Of a stretch of 64,000 nt of DNA, positions 33,861 to 42,050 are shown in pieces. The notes beneath the pieces were generated by a model. That model saw only the letters and a list, made by a program, of their open reading frames with translations. It was not told the DNA's origin and made no database searches. The DNA comes from Flavisolibacter ginsenosidimutans. Lineage in GTDB: Bacteria > Bacteroidota > Bacteroidia > Chitinophagales > Chitinophagaceae. The translations under genes and the position numbers were made by a program. The DNA is taken from NCBI RefSeq assembly GCF_007970805.1, contig NZ_CP042433.1, positions 3,844,001 to 3,908,000 on the forward strand, in the 5' to 3' direction. How positions within the stretch are numbered: the stretch's first letter is position 1; each line of letters opens with the position of its first letter.

Positions 33861-34688
33861 CTAATTCGTTCCCGGCTCGGTCGCGGCTTTTGATTGTTGC
33901 AACAGTTGCAAAATCTGGTCAAGCTTGGGTGCCAGAATAATCTCGGTGCGGCGGTTGCGCTGGCGGCCTTCCGGCGTGCTGTTGGTGTCCACCGGTTCAA
34001 AATAACTGCGGCCCGATGCGGTCACTCTTGTTGGATCAACCGCGTAGGTATTCGTAAGCAACCGAACGATAGACGTTGCTCTTGCCACGCTCAAAGCCCA
34101 GTTGTCTTCAAATGTTTTGCGGATGGGAATGGAATCGGTATGGCCTTCTACCACCACGTTAATATCAGGACTGTTGTTTAATGCCTGCGCTAAAGTTGCC
34201 AGCGCCTGCTTGCCTTTTTCGTTTACCACCGCGCTGCCCGAAGGGAACAACAAACTTTCCTGCAGGCTCACGTACACACGGCCGTTCTTGGTGAACACGG
34301 TCAGTTCGTTAGAATTAAAGCCGGTCAGCGCATCGGCCATTTTCTTGCGCAGGTTTTCTACCGCCTCGCTTTGCTGTTGCAACAGCTTGCGCAAGTCAAG
34401 CAAACGTTGTTGTTCGGCTTCCAGTTGCTTTTGTGTAAGGTTGGCCTGGCCGCTTGCCTGCGAGTATTTTTTCAGCGCTTCGTCAATTTGCCCAATGAGG
34501 CGGGCATTGTCTTTTTGCAGGTTTTCAATCTGTCCTTTCAAACGAACGATTTCATCGGCTTGCTGCGTGCTTTGGCTCATCAGACTTTGTTCGCGACTTA
34601 AAGCTTCTTGATATTTTTTCTGCGAAACGCAGGATGAAAAACAAAGTACCAATGCGGAAAAGATGAGACTGTTGTAAACGAACTTCAT
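33861..34688 (-). CDS. OmpA-family lipoprotein
   Basis: 275 residues. The signal peptide ends in a lipobox (LCFSSC, Cys at about 19). A long coiled coil (about 25-120, rich in Gln, Leu, Lys and Glu) links it to a C-terminal OmpA/MotB peptidoglycan-binding domain (VVEGHTDSIPI, NWALSVARATSIVRLL, GRSYFEPVDTNSTPEGRQRNRRTEI). It probably anchors the outer membrane to the wall. A -7-like ACCTTTG lies 17 bases upstream on the minus strand. Confidence 0.88.
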   Translation of the reverse strand: MKFVYNSLIFSALVLCFSSCVSQKKYQEALSREQSLMSQSTQQADEIVRLKGQIENLQKDNARLIGQIDEALKKYSQASGQANLTQKQLEAEQQRLLDLRKLLQQQSEAVENLRKKMADALTGFNSNELTVFTKNGRVYVSLQESLLFPSGSAVVNEKGKQALATLAQALNNSPDINVVVEGHTDSIPIRKTFEDNWALSVARATSIVRLLTNTYAVDPTRVTASGRSYFEPVDTNSTPEGRQRNRRTEIILAPKLDQILQLLQQSKAATEPGTN

Positions 34689-34732
34689 CGGTAAGGGTTT
34701 TGTGCAAAGGTCTTAAAAATTATGCCATTGTG

Positions 34733-34820
34733 GTTAGTTGATTCGTTGATAAGTTGATTGGTTGAATAGTGAACGAGGCTTTTGCCAGTTAACAAGTCAA
34801 CGAATCAACGAATCAACTAA
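34733..34820. repeat. Word-repeat element, word GTTGATTCGTTGATAAG
   Basis: The left arm 34733-34767 repeats GTTGATT(C/G)GTTG. The right arm 34794-34820 is AAGTCAACGAATCAACGAAT... The loop is about 26 bases. It fills the divergent space between the OmpA-like gene and the CYTH gene. The same word occurs at 41967 and 63436. Confidence 0.8.
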
Positions 34821-34828
34821 ATTGCTTC

Positions 34829-35356
34829 ATGCACATCAATTTTGAATTTAAAGCAAGGCTCCGGGATATTGCTGCCGCAGAAAAAATACTCTTGCAGCAA
34901 AAGCCTTTGTTCGTTGGCGAAGATCACCAGACTGACACGTACTTCAACGTTGCAAACGGCCGTTTAAAATTGCGCGAAGGCACCATTGAACACGCCCTGA
35001 TTTTTTACGAACGAACAAACACGGCCGCAGCTAAGCAATCGAACGTAATGCTTTACCAACATAAACCGGACGAGGCGCTGAAACAAATTCTTGCGCAATC
35101 ACTCGGCGTTAAAGCCGTTGTGGACAAGCGGCGCAAAATCTATTTCATCAACAACGTAAAGTTTCATTTTGATAACGTCGAGGGCCTTGGCCAGTTTGTA
35201 GAAGTAGAGGCCATTGACAAAGACGGAAGCATTGGGCTGGACAAACTGAAAGAGCAATGCCTGCATTACCAAAACCTGTTGAACGTTACAGCCGATGATT
35301 TTATGGCCGGATCGTACAGCGACATGCTGCTGGCAAAAAAATCCTCACTCGCCTGA
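34829..35356 (+). CDS. CYTH-domain protein (class IV adenylate cyclase-like)
   Basis: 175 residues. The N-terminal signature of the CYTH (triphosphate tunnel metalloenzyme) fold is present as NFEFKARLRD, followed by QTDTYFNVANGRLKLREG, the DKRRKIYFINNVKFHFDNV strand pair and GQFVEVEAIDKDG. The length fits class IV adenylate cyclase (CyaB) or thiamine-triphosphatase relatives, which act on a triphosphate with two metals. Which substrate is used cannot be read from the sequence. Confidence 0.82.
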   Translation: MHINFEFKARLRDIAAAEKILLQQKPLFVGEDHQTDTYFNVANGRLKLREGTIEHALIFYERTNTAAAKQSNVMLYQHKPDEALKQILAQSLGVKAVVDKRRKIYFINNVKFHFDNVEGLGQFVEVEAIDKDGSIGLDKLKEQCLHYQNLLNVTADDFMAGSYSDMLLAKKSSLA

Positions 35357-35459
35357 CTGCCTTTTTTGTTGTCAAAAAACTTAAGGCACTGACTTTCCAA
35401 TCCTTAAGCAATAGCCATTTTCTGGCATAGCTTTTTAAGTACTCTTTCAAAAGCAGGCT

Positions 35460-35768
35460 ATGAAAAAAGAAAATAGATTTTCCGAACCGGAGTTGTCCAA
35501 TGTAACGGTTGACGACCTGTTAAAAGAAGATACGCTGCAAGTGAACGGACATTATTTCCCCGAGGAAGACGATGACGACGACGATGATGACGCGGACACG
35601 GAAGATGATTTGGTCTTGGGCGATGACGACGAAGCCGAAGGCAATGAAGAAGAGTATGAAGTGGACATCGAGGATGATGATGCCGACCCTGAAGAAATAG
35701 ACGATGATGACCTGGTGTTAGACACCGATGACGACCTTGATGAAGACGAAGATGATGACGACCTTTAA
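35460..35768 (+). CDS. Highly acidic Asp/Glu-rich protein
   Basis: 102 residues, over half of them Asp or Glu, with almost no positive charge after residue 25. The N-terminus (KKENRFSEPELSNVTVDDLLKED) could be a short folded piece; the rest is runs of Asp such as EEDDDDDDDDADTEDD. It resembles the disordered tail of RNA-polymerase delta subunits or a DNA-mimicking decoy, but no family is certain. The GAT/GAC codons form a long imperfect trinucleotide tract. It has its own terminator. A -7-like TAGCTTTT is at 35428-35435. Confidence 0.75.
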   Translation: MKKENRFSEPELSNVTVDDLLKEDTLQVNGHYFPEEDDDDDDDDADTEDDLVLGDDDEAEGNEEEYEVDIEDDDADPEEIDDDDLVLDTDDDLDEDEDDDDL

Positions 35769-35787
35769 TCAGTAGTCTATTCTTTTA

Positions 35788-35818
35788 AAAGGCTGCACCC
35801 ACGGGTGCGGCTTTTTAT
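35788..35818 (+). terminator. Intrinsic terminator of the acidic-protein gene
   Basis: GGCTGCACCC-ACG-GGTGCGGCTTTTTATTT, a GC-rich stem with a T-tract 20 bases after the stop. Its T-tract overlaps the end of the convergent DUF72 gene. Confidence 0.85.
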
Positions 35819-36558
35819 TTTTGGCCCAATAACCGAAGCAAGCGCTCTGCGTCCCGCACGGCGTGTGCGCCAATGTCGTTGTTGAAATAAGCCCATACGT
35901 TGTGGCCTTCTCCTGCCCAGGTTAGAAACTTGCGGGCAAAGCTTTGCAGGGCTTCATCGCTGTAAGCAGAAGCATACAACTCGGCCGGCCCGTGAAAACG
36001 AACGTAAATGTTTTTCGCCGTCACCATTTCGGAATACGGAAAGAAATTGCCCGATTGTGAAATCACCAGGCCAATGTTGTACTTGGCCATCAGTGTTAAG
36101 CTCATCTCTTGGAGCCAGCTTTCGTGGCGCACTTCCATTACAAATTGATAGCGGCGATAACGCTCTTGCAACAAGGCATAAAAACGTTCGGTTGCATCGT
36201 GGTGAAAACGTAGGACGGCCGGTAATTGTATCAACACTGGCCCCATCTTTTTCTGCATCGTTTCAAATACAGAAAAGAAACGTTCAAGCGGCTCTTCTGG
36301 ATCGTTCAGCTTTTTCATGTGCGTGAGGTAGCGGCTCATCTTGGGGCAGAAAAGAAAATCGTCCGGCACCTGCCCGGTCCATTTTTGCACCGTTTCTTCG
36401 GAAGGCAAACGGTAAAAGCTGCCGTTGATTTCAGTAGTGGAAAAGTGCTCGGCGTAAAAGGGCAGCCACTTTGTTGCCGACAAGCCCTGCGGGTAGAAAA
36501 CAGCCTTCCAGTGTTTGTAACTCCAGCCCGATGTGCCAACGTGAATTCTTTCTTTCAC
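35815..36558 (-). CDS. DUF72-domain protein
   Basis: 247 residues from a GTG at 36558 (VKERIHVGTSGWSYKHW); the longer frame to a TTG at 36663 has no family match and would overlap the divergent promoter region. DUF72 is a TIM-barrel family of unknown function; its signature pieces are HVGTSGWSYKHWKAVFYP, STTEINGSFYRLPSEETVQ, FLFCPKMSRYLTH and VWAYFNNDIGAHAVRDAERL. Members are common in bacteria with no confirmed activity. It is divergent from the membrane gene at 36636. Confidence 0.87.
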   Translation of the reverse strand: MKERIHVGTSGWSYKHWKAVFYPQGLSATKWLPFYAEHFSTTEINGSFYRLPSEETVQKWTGQVPDDFLFCPKMSRYLTHMKKLNDPEEPLERFFSVFETMQKKMGPVLIQLPAVLRFHHDATERFYALLQERYRRYQFVMEVRHESWLQEMSLTLMAKYNIGLVISQSGNFFPYSEMVTAKNIYVRFHGPAELYASAYSDEALQSFARKFLTWAGEGHNVWAYFNNDIGAHAVRDAERLLRLLGQK

Positions 36559-36635
36559 AGTCTTAACAAAAAAAATTTCGGGCCATACAACGTCCGGCCT
36601 TTGCGCATCGTCAATAAAAATGAAAAACCCAATCA

Positions 36636-36965
36636 ATGAAATTGCTCCCCCGTAAAAGGTCAACCGCAGTTTTGGTAGAAAACCAAAAGCCGCTACCGTC
36701 GCTGCTTTCCTGTTTGTTGATGGACGCCATTGGCAGCGCGGTTATTTTAATTCCCGTTGCCGGAGAGGTTATCTGGGCGCCCATTTCCGCCTTTCTTTAC
36801 TGGCGAATGTTCGGTTTCCGCAAGGGTTTTTTGGGCGGCGTATTTTCCTTTGTGGAAGAGCTGATCCCCGGTCTTGATTTTATCCCTACGTTTACTATAA
36901 GCTGGGTGCTTCTTTATTTTAAACGCAACAAAGCAGCACTCTCCATCCGGCCCTTTATTCGGTGA
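36636..36965 (+). CDS. Conserved hypothetical membrane protein
   Basis: 109 residues with two or three membrane segments: MDAIGSAVILIPVAGEVIWAP, AFLYWRMFG and GFLGGVFSFVEELIPGLDFIPTFTISWVLLYF. The pairing of two Pro/Gly-rich hydrophobic stretches with GEVIWAPI and ELIPGLDFIPT resembles a recurrent short Bacteroidota membrane protein of unknown role. It is divergent from DUF72 and has its own terminator. Confidence 0.7.
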   Translation: MKLLPRKRSTAVLVENQKPLPSLLSCLLMDAIGSAVILIPVAGEVIWAPISAFLYWRMFGFRKGFLGGVFSFVEELIPGLDFIPTFTISWVLLYFKRNKAALSIRPFIR

Positions 36966-36996
36966 CAATTCGCCAATTTTAATTGCTTAGTTCACC

Positions 36997-37028
36997 AAAA
37001 AATGCGTCATCGGTCAGGCGCATTTTTT
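36997..37028 (+). terminator. Intrinsic terminator of the membrane-protein gene
   Basis: AAAAAATGCG (36997-37006) pairs with CGCATTTTTT (37019-37028) across a 12-base loop; an A-tract and a T-tract make it bidirectional. Confidence 0.75.
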
Positions 37029-37041
37029 ATTGGCAACGGAG

Positions 37042-37170
37042 AGAGTTAAGAGTTATGAATTAAGAGTTAGGAATTGAATTAACACACTTGCATTTATTTA
37101 ATAACCCGTGCTTATTACGCTTCACGCACAACTCATAACTCATAACTCTTAATTCATAACCCTTAACTCC
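37042..37170. repeat. Word-repeat element, word GAGTTATGAATTAA
   Basis: The left arm 37042-37080 (GAGTTAAGAGTTATGAATTA...) is answered by the right arm 37129-37170 (ACTCATAACTCATAACTCTT...), with a ~48-base AT-rich loop. The right arm ends 6 bases before the stop of the glycosyltransferase gene. Confidence 0.82.
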
Positions 37171-37176
37171 TGCTGC

Positions 37177-38814
37177 TCACTTCACTCTTACAAGAAGCAT
37201 CCGGTTCAGTTCCTTTTGCCGCGTGGCGGGATTAAGAAAGGGAAGTTGCAACATCGTAATCTCGTAGTCGGCGTGCTGAATGGTTTGCAAAACCGGCAAG
37301 CCTTTTTGCTTGAGGTCGTTAAAGCCGTTGTTGTCGGTCATGATCCAAACCGGCGAAGGCTGATTGAGTACGGAGCCGGTAAATTCTTTTCGCAGTTCCG
37401 CCGTGTAAAAACAATAGGACGAACTATACACATTGGGCCAGAACCAAACCCGTTTCGCATCCACTTTTTCCTTCGTAGCAAAAGCCAGTTCGTTGCCTGC
37501 CTGGTAGCGCAAAAGCTGCGGGTAAAAATTGGTGTTGAGCAAATAAAAAAGTAGCAGCATCGTAACAACCGATGCACCAACAATTTTTTGCAAGCGGCTG
37601 CGCAGGCGAAGAAGAATAAAAACAGTGATTGCCAGCAAAAGCAAAAAGCCTCCAATTACCAAAACGTTTCTGGCGGGGAAGGCCCACACGTTAATTGCAC
37701 CGGCCAACAGCAAAAGCAAAACGCAAAGAACTGCTTGCACAATCAGCAATGCTTTCCCATTTCTTCGCTTTTGTTCGTTCTCCAGTAAATAAAAAGCCGT
37801 AAGCACGGCCGCAGCCGGAAACATGATGTTGAGATAATGCGGCAGCTTAAAGCCCGAGAAGGTAATGAGCAAAGCCATCGTTGCAAACGTGGCCGTTGTC
37901 AGCCACTCCTGTCTGCGGGTAAAAAAGGTTTTTACGCGGTTGAAAAAAGCTACGAAAGAAAGAATGCTCCACGGCGCAAAGGCCCACAAAAACGAGTGAA
38001 AGAAAAAGAAGTAATCGTTCTTGGCGTCGGCGCCAAACGAATCGCCCTGGAAGCGTTCAAAGTTTTGTTTCCACAAAATAAACTGCACACCGGAGCGGCC
38101 GCCTTTGCCGCGAATGATTTTTTCGGGATGCAGATCGTACTGCAAGTAATAACAATAAACAACGGGTGAAATAAAAACACCAAACGCAAGAAAGAGAACA
38201 AGCAGTTGCCAATGATAAAAGCTTCGCCAGTCTTTTTTGTAAAGAATGTAAAACAAAGTGCCAATGGCTGGCGTGAGAACCGCAATGTGTCCTTTGGTGC
38301 AAAAGCCCAGCGCAAGACCCAATGCTGCACCGATGACATTCAGCAACTTTTTGGTGTTCACCCAATCTACCAACTGCCAGGTAGCAAAGGCCACGCAGGC
38401 TGTTAAGATGGCATCCATGCGGACATCGTTGTTGGCAAGCATGTAAGCAAAAGCCGAAGCCACAATGAGCGCAGACAGTCTTCCAACTTCAGCGTTGTAC
38501 AAGGTTCTTCCCAAACGATAAGTGGAATACGTGCCGAGAACTGTAAACAAAAACGACGGAAGCTTGTAGGCAAAGCCCGTTACGCCAAACACCGAATAAC
38601 TGAAAGCGGCCAGCCAGAAATGAAGGTGCGGTTTGTCGAGGTAATCTTTGCCGTTGTCAACAAGGCTTACGTAATCGCCGGTAAGGTACATGTGCAGGGC
38701 AATGTTGGCGTGGTGCGCCGAGTCGTTGTCCATTAGCGGCACAAACAAGCCGAGGATGTACACAACGGCCAGCAGGCCAAAGAACAAAGCGTATTGCGCA
38801 CGGGAAAAAATCAT
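37177..38814 (-). CDS. Glycosyltransferase family 39, ArnT-like
   Basis: 545 residues with about 11-12 membrane helices. The GT39/GT83 catalytic face is at the N-terminus: PLMDNDSAHHANIALHMYL, DYLDKPHLHFWLAAFSY and the periplasmic VRMDAILT. Such enzymes move a sugar or aminoarabinose from a polyprenyl carrier to lipid A, another lipid or protein. The acceptor cannot be decided. The C-terminal ~130 residues are soluble. A class D beta-lactamase gene lies upstream on the same strand; the two are separated by a repeat element. Confidence 0.85.
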   Translation of the reverse strand: MIFSRAQYALFFGLLAVVYILGLFVPLMDNDSAHHANIALHMYLTGDYVSLVDNGKDYLDKPHLHFWLAAFSYSVFGVTGFAYKLPSFLFTVLGTYSTYRLGRTLYNAEVGRLSALIVASAFAYMLANNDVRMDAILTACVAFATWQLVDWVNTKKLLNVIGAALGLALGFCTKGHIAVLTPAIGTLFYILYKKDWRSFYHWQLLVLFLAFGVFISPVVYCYYLQYDLHPEKIIRGKGGRSGVQFILWKQNFERFQGDSFGADAKNDYFFFFHSFLWAFAPWSILSFVAFFNRVKTFFTRRQEWLTTATFATMALLITFSGFKLPHYLNIMFPAAAVLTAFYLLENEQKRRNGKALLIVQAVLCVLLLLLAGAINVWAFPARNVLVIGGFLLLLAITVFILLRLRSRLQKIVGASVVTMLLLFYLLNTNFYPQLLRYQAGNELAFATKEKVDAKRVWFWPNVYSSSYCFYTAELRKEFTGSVLNQPSPVWIMTDNNGFNDLKQKGLPVLQTIQHADYEITMLQLPFLNPATRQKELNRMLLVRVK

Positions 38815-38850
38815 TGCTGCACGAATGGTTTTGCGAAAGTAGGAGAGAAA

Positions 38851-38926
38851 CCGTTGGTCGTTGATTGTTGGCCGTTGTTCGTTATCGCGGTATTTCGATC
38901 AACAATAAACGAACAACGGCCAACTG
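38851..38926. repeat. Word-repeat element, word GTTGGCCGTTGTTCG
   Basis: The left arm 38851-38884 (CCGTTGGTCGTTGATTGTTG...) pairs with the right arm 38897-38926 (ATCAATAA-like, then ACGAACAACGGCCAACTGAA). It abuts the stop of the beta-lactamase gene. Confidence 0.8.
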
Positions 38927-38928
38927 AA

Positions 38929-39735
38929 CTACATTTCTCCTTTAAAGAAATTCAACTGCGTCAGAATGTTTCGAAGCACGGTCATGCGGGCTTCTTTCAG
39001 GTTGATGCTTTTGTCTTTTGTTTCCATGTTCAGCACAAAAAAATACGGGTGGCGGTTTTCTTCAATCCAACCCACAACCCAGGCCAGCGGCGTACCGTCG
39101 GCTTTGTAGCCCAAACCGGTTTTGTACGAAAGCATGTACTTCGGCTTGTCTTCAAACAGCATCGCTTTCTTCACCATCAGTTGATAGGTATTGAAGAAAG
39201 GAAGCTGGTTAAAATAAAGCCGCTTTACCACGCCCAGTTCTTCGTCGGGAGTAATTTTTAAACTGTTGTCCAGCCAAAACGTATCAATGGCCGATTTGAT
39301 TTTTTTTGTGCCGTAAGAAAGCGAGTCAAGCCAATGTTGCATCGTGTCTTTGCCGATACGCCGTGCCACCTCCTGGAAGTAGGGAACGGCCGAAACGCGA
39401 AAGGCGCGGTACATGCTCAGGTCCTGGTTCCATTCGGGCACGTCGCGAACTTTGCCGTCCCATTTAATCACCATGCTGTCGTTGGTAATGATGCCGGTTT
39501 GCAGGCCAACAAGTGCATTAATAATTTTAAAGGTGGAAGCCGGAAGAAAGGCGCTGTCGCGATACCGCGCAAGATTGTAGATGGTGAATTGCCCGGTGCC
39601 GTTGTTAAACAGGGCAAAGCAGCCGTCGGACTTTTGCTCGTCGAAATATTTTTTTAACGAATTATCGGTTGTTACGTTGTTGGGCGAACAGGCCGCAAGT
39701 ACAAAAGCAATCAGGCCAAAAAAAAGAAAGCGCAT
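38929..39735 (-). CDS. Class D (OXA-like) beta-lactamase, lipoprotein
   Basis: 268 residues. The signal peptide ends in a lipobox (FVLAAC). All class D landmarks are readable: catalytic S67-T-F-K70, the S115-A-V117 motif, Y141-G-T in place of the usual YGN, a Trp (W154) at the position that stabilises the carboxylated lysine, and K205-T-G207. It hydrolyses beta-lactams through an acyl-enzyme. The drug range cannot be inferred. Membrane anchoring is less usual than the soluble form. Gene composition fits the host, so it looks chromosomal and old. Perfect -7 box upstream. Confidence 0.92.
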   Translation of the reverse strand: MRFLFFGLIAFVLAACSPNNVTTDNSLKKYFDEQKSDGCFALFNNGTGQFTIYNLARYRDSAFLPASTFKIINALVGLQTGIITNDSMVIKWDGKVRDVPEWNQDLSMYRAFRVSAVPYFQEVARRIGKDTMQHWLDSLSYGTKKIKSAIDTFWLDNSLKITPDEELGVVKRLYFNQLPFFNTYQLMVKKAMLFEDKPKYMLSYKTGLGYKADGTPLAWVVGWIEENRHPYFFVLNMETKDKSINLKEARMTVLRNILTQLNFFKGEM

Positions 39736-39754
39736 GAAGAAAAAAATTTTGCCG

Positions 39755-39762
39755 CAAAGCTA
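39755..39762 (-). promoter_or_regulatory. -7 box of the class D beta-lactamase gene (TAGCTTTG)
   Basis: Exact TAnnTTTG match, 19 bases upstream of the ATG at 39735. The upstream base pair TTA is the first edge of a repeat arm (39761-39802). Confidence 0.6.
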
Positions 39763-39885
39763 ACCGCAGATTGCCGGGATTGAGAAAGGATTATCGGGAT
39801 TTGCTACCTGGCTTGGGCAGCAGTCCTTTCGTCATTCAACTTACCATTCTCTATCATCCGTCATCTCTCATCTGTCATCTAACTC
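39761..39885. repeat. Two unpaired word-repeat arms (GGATTATCGGGATT and CATCCGTCATCTC)
   Basis: 39761-39802 is a single arm of the CGGGATT word (compare 13781-13821). 39846-39885 is a single arm of the GATGACGGATGA word. Each lacks its own partner here; their families are complete elsewhere. The second arm contains the last three codons and stop of the carboxypeptidase-regulatory-domain gene. Confidence 0.6.
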
Positions 39886-40947
39886 GTAATCATATGGCAA
39901 TTGATCCGCCAGGTTTTTCCAACTCCAGTAACCCTGGTTTACCCAACTTTTTTGATCGGTAAAATAACCGTTGGCTTTTATCAAAATGCCGTCGCTTAAA
40001 TCAACGTAAGAAATTTGCCGCGGCACGTCAAGCGGCAAGCCTTGTTGCTGCAGGTATCTTTTCTCCGGTGCTTTTTTGGTGTAGGTAATGCTGGCTTTTA
40101 CCGGGAAATAGAGTTCGGCCGTTGCGGTCGTATCGTTGAAAAAATAATAAGCGGTATCGTACGGATTTTTCAGTGTGGCAAAGGGCTCGTATTTCGACGG
40201 CTTGTACAAGTCAACGGCAAAACCTTCCTGCGCCAAAGTGCTATCAAAATAGGAACGAAGGAAGTGAAGCCGCGAGCCTTGATAGGTTTCCTTTCGTTTT
40301 TGTTGCCACATCGCTTGTTGCACTGAATCGCCTTCCATTGGCAAAAACAAGCACTTGCCGCGATATGAATTCAGGGCCGTTTTAAAGAAGAAAACAAAGG
40401 AATCAAGTTCGTAGCGAAGGTTGTAGCCCAAAGTCCTGTTTTGAATTTGCAGCGGTTCGGTGGCCAATACTTTTAAGCGATCGTTTCGTTTGAAATACAA
40501 AAATTTTAATGCCTGCGGATTGAGCAGCGTGCAACTATCACCGTTTGGCGTGGCGCCAATGAAATGCTTCAGAAAAAAGTCGCCGTATTTTGCCCAGCCA
40601 TCCGGCACTTCAGCCGTGTTCTTAATAATTACTTCACCCAATGTGTTGTCGCCTTTTTGCAATTCAAGATTGAAGGTCCGGTCTCCGGTAAGTTCAAGGT
40701 TAATGGTTTTGCTGGCGTAGCCGGTAAAGGTGACGTTGATTTCATAACCGCCTTTATCAAGCCGCAGGTGAAACGTTCCGTCTTTACCGGTCAACGTCCC
40801 CTTGGTGGTATTTTGCGCAAACACTGATGCGCCTTCGAGTGGCTGTTTTGTTTCGGCATCTACTACGGTTCCGCTGATAACGCCTTGCGCAAACGAAAAC
40901 AAAAAGGCAAAGAAAAAGAGAAGAAGGAGGAGGATTGGTTTTTTCAT
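39868..40947 (-). CDS. Carboxypeptidase-regulatory-like domain protein
   Basis: 359 residues. Signal peptide (about 1-21, ending SFAQ); then a carboxypeptidase-D-like beta-sandwich (about 22-105; ISGTVVDAETKQPLEGASVF, GKDGTFHLRLDKGGYEINVTF). The rest (about 110-350) is a soluble beta-rich domain without known catalytic residues. In Bacteroidota such proteins are periplasmic or outer-membrane-associated. The final codons (DDR and stop) come from a repeat arm. It is monocistronic, next to a SDR gene. Confidence 0.72.
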   Translation of the reverse strand: MKKPILLLLLFFFAFLFSFAQGVISGTVVDAETKQPLEGASVFAQNTTKGTLTGKDGTFHLRLDKGGYEINVTFTGYASKTINLELTGDRTFNLELQKGDNTLGEVIIKNTAEVPDGWAKYGDFFLKHFIGATPNGDSCTLLNPQALKFLYFKRNDRLKVLATEPLQIQNRTLGYNLRYELDSFVFFFKTALNSYRGKCLFLPMEGDSVQQAMWQQKRKETYQGSRLHFLRSYFDSTLAQEGFAVDLYKPSKYEPFATLKNPYDTAYYFFNDTTATAELYFPVKASITYTKKAPEKRYLQQQGLPLDVPRQISYVDLSDGILIKANGYFTDQKSWVNQGYWSWKNLADQLPYDYELDDR

Positions 40948-40964
40948 AAGATGATCGCAAAGGT

Positions 40965-41966
40965 TTACAACGTTAAAAGGCCTTGTTTCATTGCCTGCTC
41001 GTATTGGGCGCAGGCTTTTTTTATCACGACGTCAAGCGGCGTAAAGCTAAAGTTTGGCAGTTCATTTCGCAAGGCGGTGTTGTCAAACGAGGTTTGGCTG
41101 TGCGCCACTTTCGCGGTTTCTTTTGAAAGCAAAGGCTTGCTGCCGGTGAGGATGGATTTTACTTTCTCCATCCGCCACGCTACTTCGCTCATAGCCGGGC
41201 CGGCATAGCGGTGCGGCGGTTTTTTACCAAAGCCCTTTGCCATTTCATTCAAAAGAGATTGAAAGCTGCGGTTTTCGGTGTTTACAATAAACCGTCTTTC
41301 GGTCATGTCGGAAAGCAATAATTGCACAGCAACTTCGGCAACATCTTCCACGCCCACAAAACCATTAACACCTTTGGTGTACCAGGGAAAGCCTTTGTAG
41401 GCATTTCTAAAAATGGCGCAACTGCTTTGGTGCCAGTTGCCGTAACCAAGAATGGTGCTCGGGTTGATGACGACACCTTCAAGGCCTTCGGCAAAGCCGC
41501 GCCAGGCGTGCATTTCGGCGCGGTGCTTGGTGACGGCGTAATGCGTGTTGTTCTTGTTCTCTTCCCAGGTTTTTTCTTCGGTAACGGTGGAGGCTTTTGT
41601 CGTGCGCCCCAACGCGGCCACCGAACTTACGTGCAGCAAACGCCGTACGCCGCTTTCCAGCGCAGCGTTCACCACGTTGGTCGTGCCGTCAACGTTTACG
41701 GCATACATTTCCTTGCGCTTGTCTTTTGTAAACGAAACAACCGCTGCGGAATGAATCACCGCATCAATTCCTTTCATCGCTTCGGCAAGCGATACCACGT
41801 CCAGCACATCGCCTTCTACCCATTCTACTTTCTCCCAAATCTTTTGATCAATAAAAAACGGAAGTTTTGACGAACGGCGGATGGCGCGGACTGCATGGCC
41901 CTTCTCTACTAAATTTTTAATGATGTATGAGCCGAGAAAACCCGTGCCGCCGGTAACGAGGATCAT
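40965..41966 (-). CDS. NAD(P)-dependent epimerase/dehydratase, dihydroflavonol-reductase-like
   Basis: 333 residues, an extended short-chain dehydrogenase. The cofactor loop is TGGTGFLGSYI at residues 5-15, followed by a conserved DAVIHSAAVV, a VSSVAALG strand with the catalytic Ser and the catalytic Tyr/Lys in HYAVTKHRAEMHA. Such enzymes reduce or epimerise sugars or sterol-like ketones; the substrate is unknown. A word-repeat arm starts just before its ATG. Confidence 0.88.
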   Translation of the reverse strand: MILVTGGTGFLGSYIIKNLVEKGHAVRAIRRSSKLPFFIDQKIWEKVEWVEGDVLDVVSLAEAMKGIDAVIHSAAVVSFTKDKRKEMYAVNVDGTTNVVNAALESGVRRLLHVSSVAALGRTTKASTVTEEKTWEENKNNTHYAVTKHRAEMHAWRGFAEGLEGVVINPSTILGYGNWHQSSCAIFRNAYKGFPWYTKGVNGFVGVEDVAEVAVQLLLSDMTERRFIVNTENRSFQSLLNEMAKGFGKKPPHRYAGPAMSEVAWRMEKVKSILTGSKPLLSKETAKVAHSQTSFDNTALRNELPNFSFTPLDVVIKKACAQYEQAMKQGLLTL

Positions 41967-42050
41967 GTTGAATGGTTGATCAGTTGATTGGTAAAGCGAA
42001 CGAACGAAAGTAGGATGAAACCTTTAACAAACCGGTCAACCAATCAACGA
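41967..42050. repeat. Word-repeat element, word GTTGATTGGTTGA
   Basis: The left arm 41967-41992 (GTTGAATGGTTGATCAGTTG...) and the right arm 42031-42050 (ACCGGTCAACCAATCAACGA) are complementary. The right arm carries the last codons and stop of the 3-hydroxyacyl-CoA dehydrogenase; the left arm begins directly at the SDR start codon. Confidence 0.75.
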
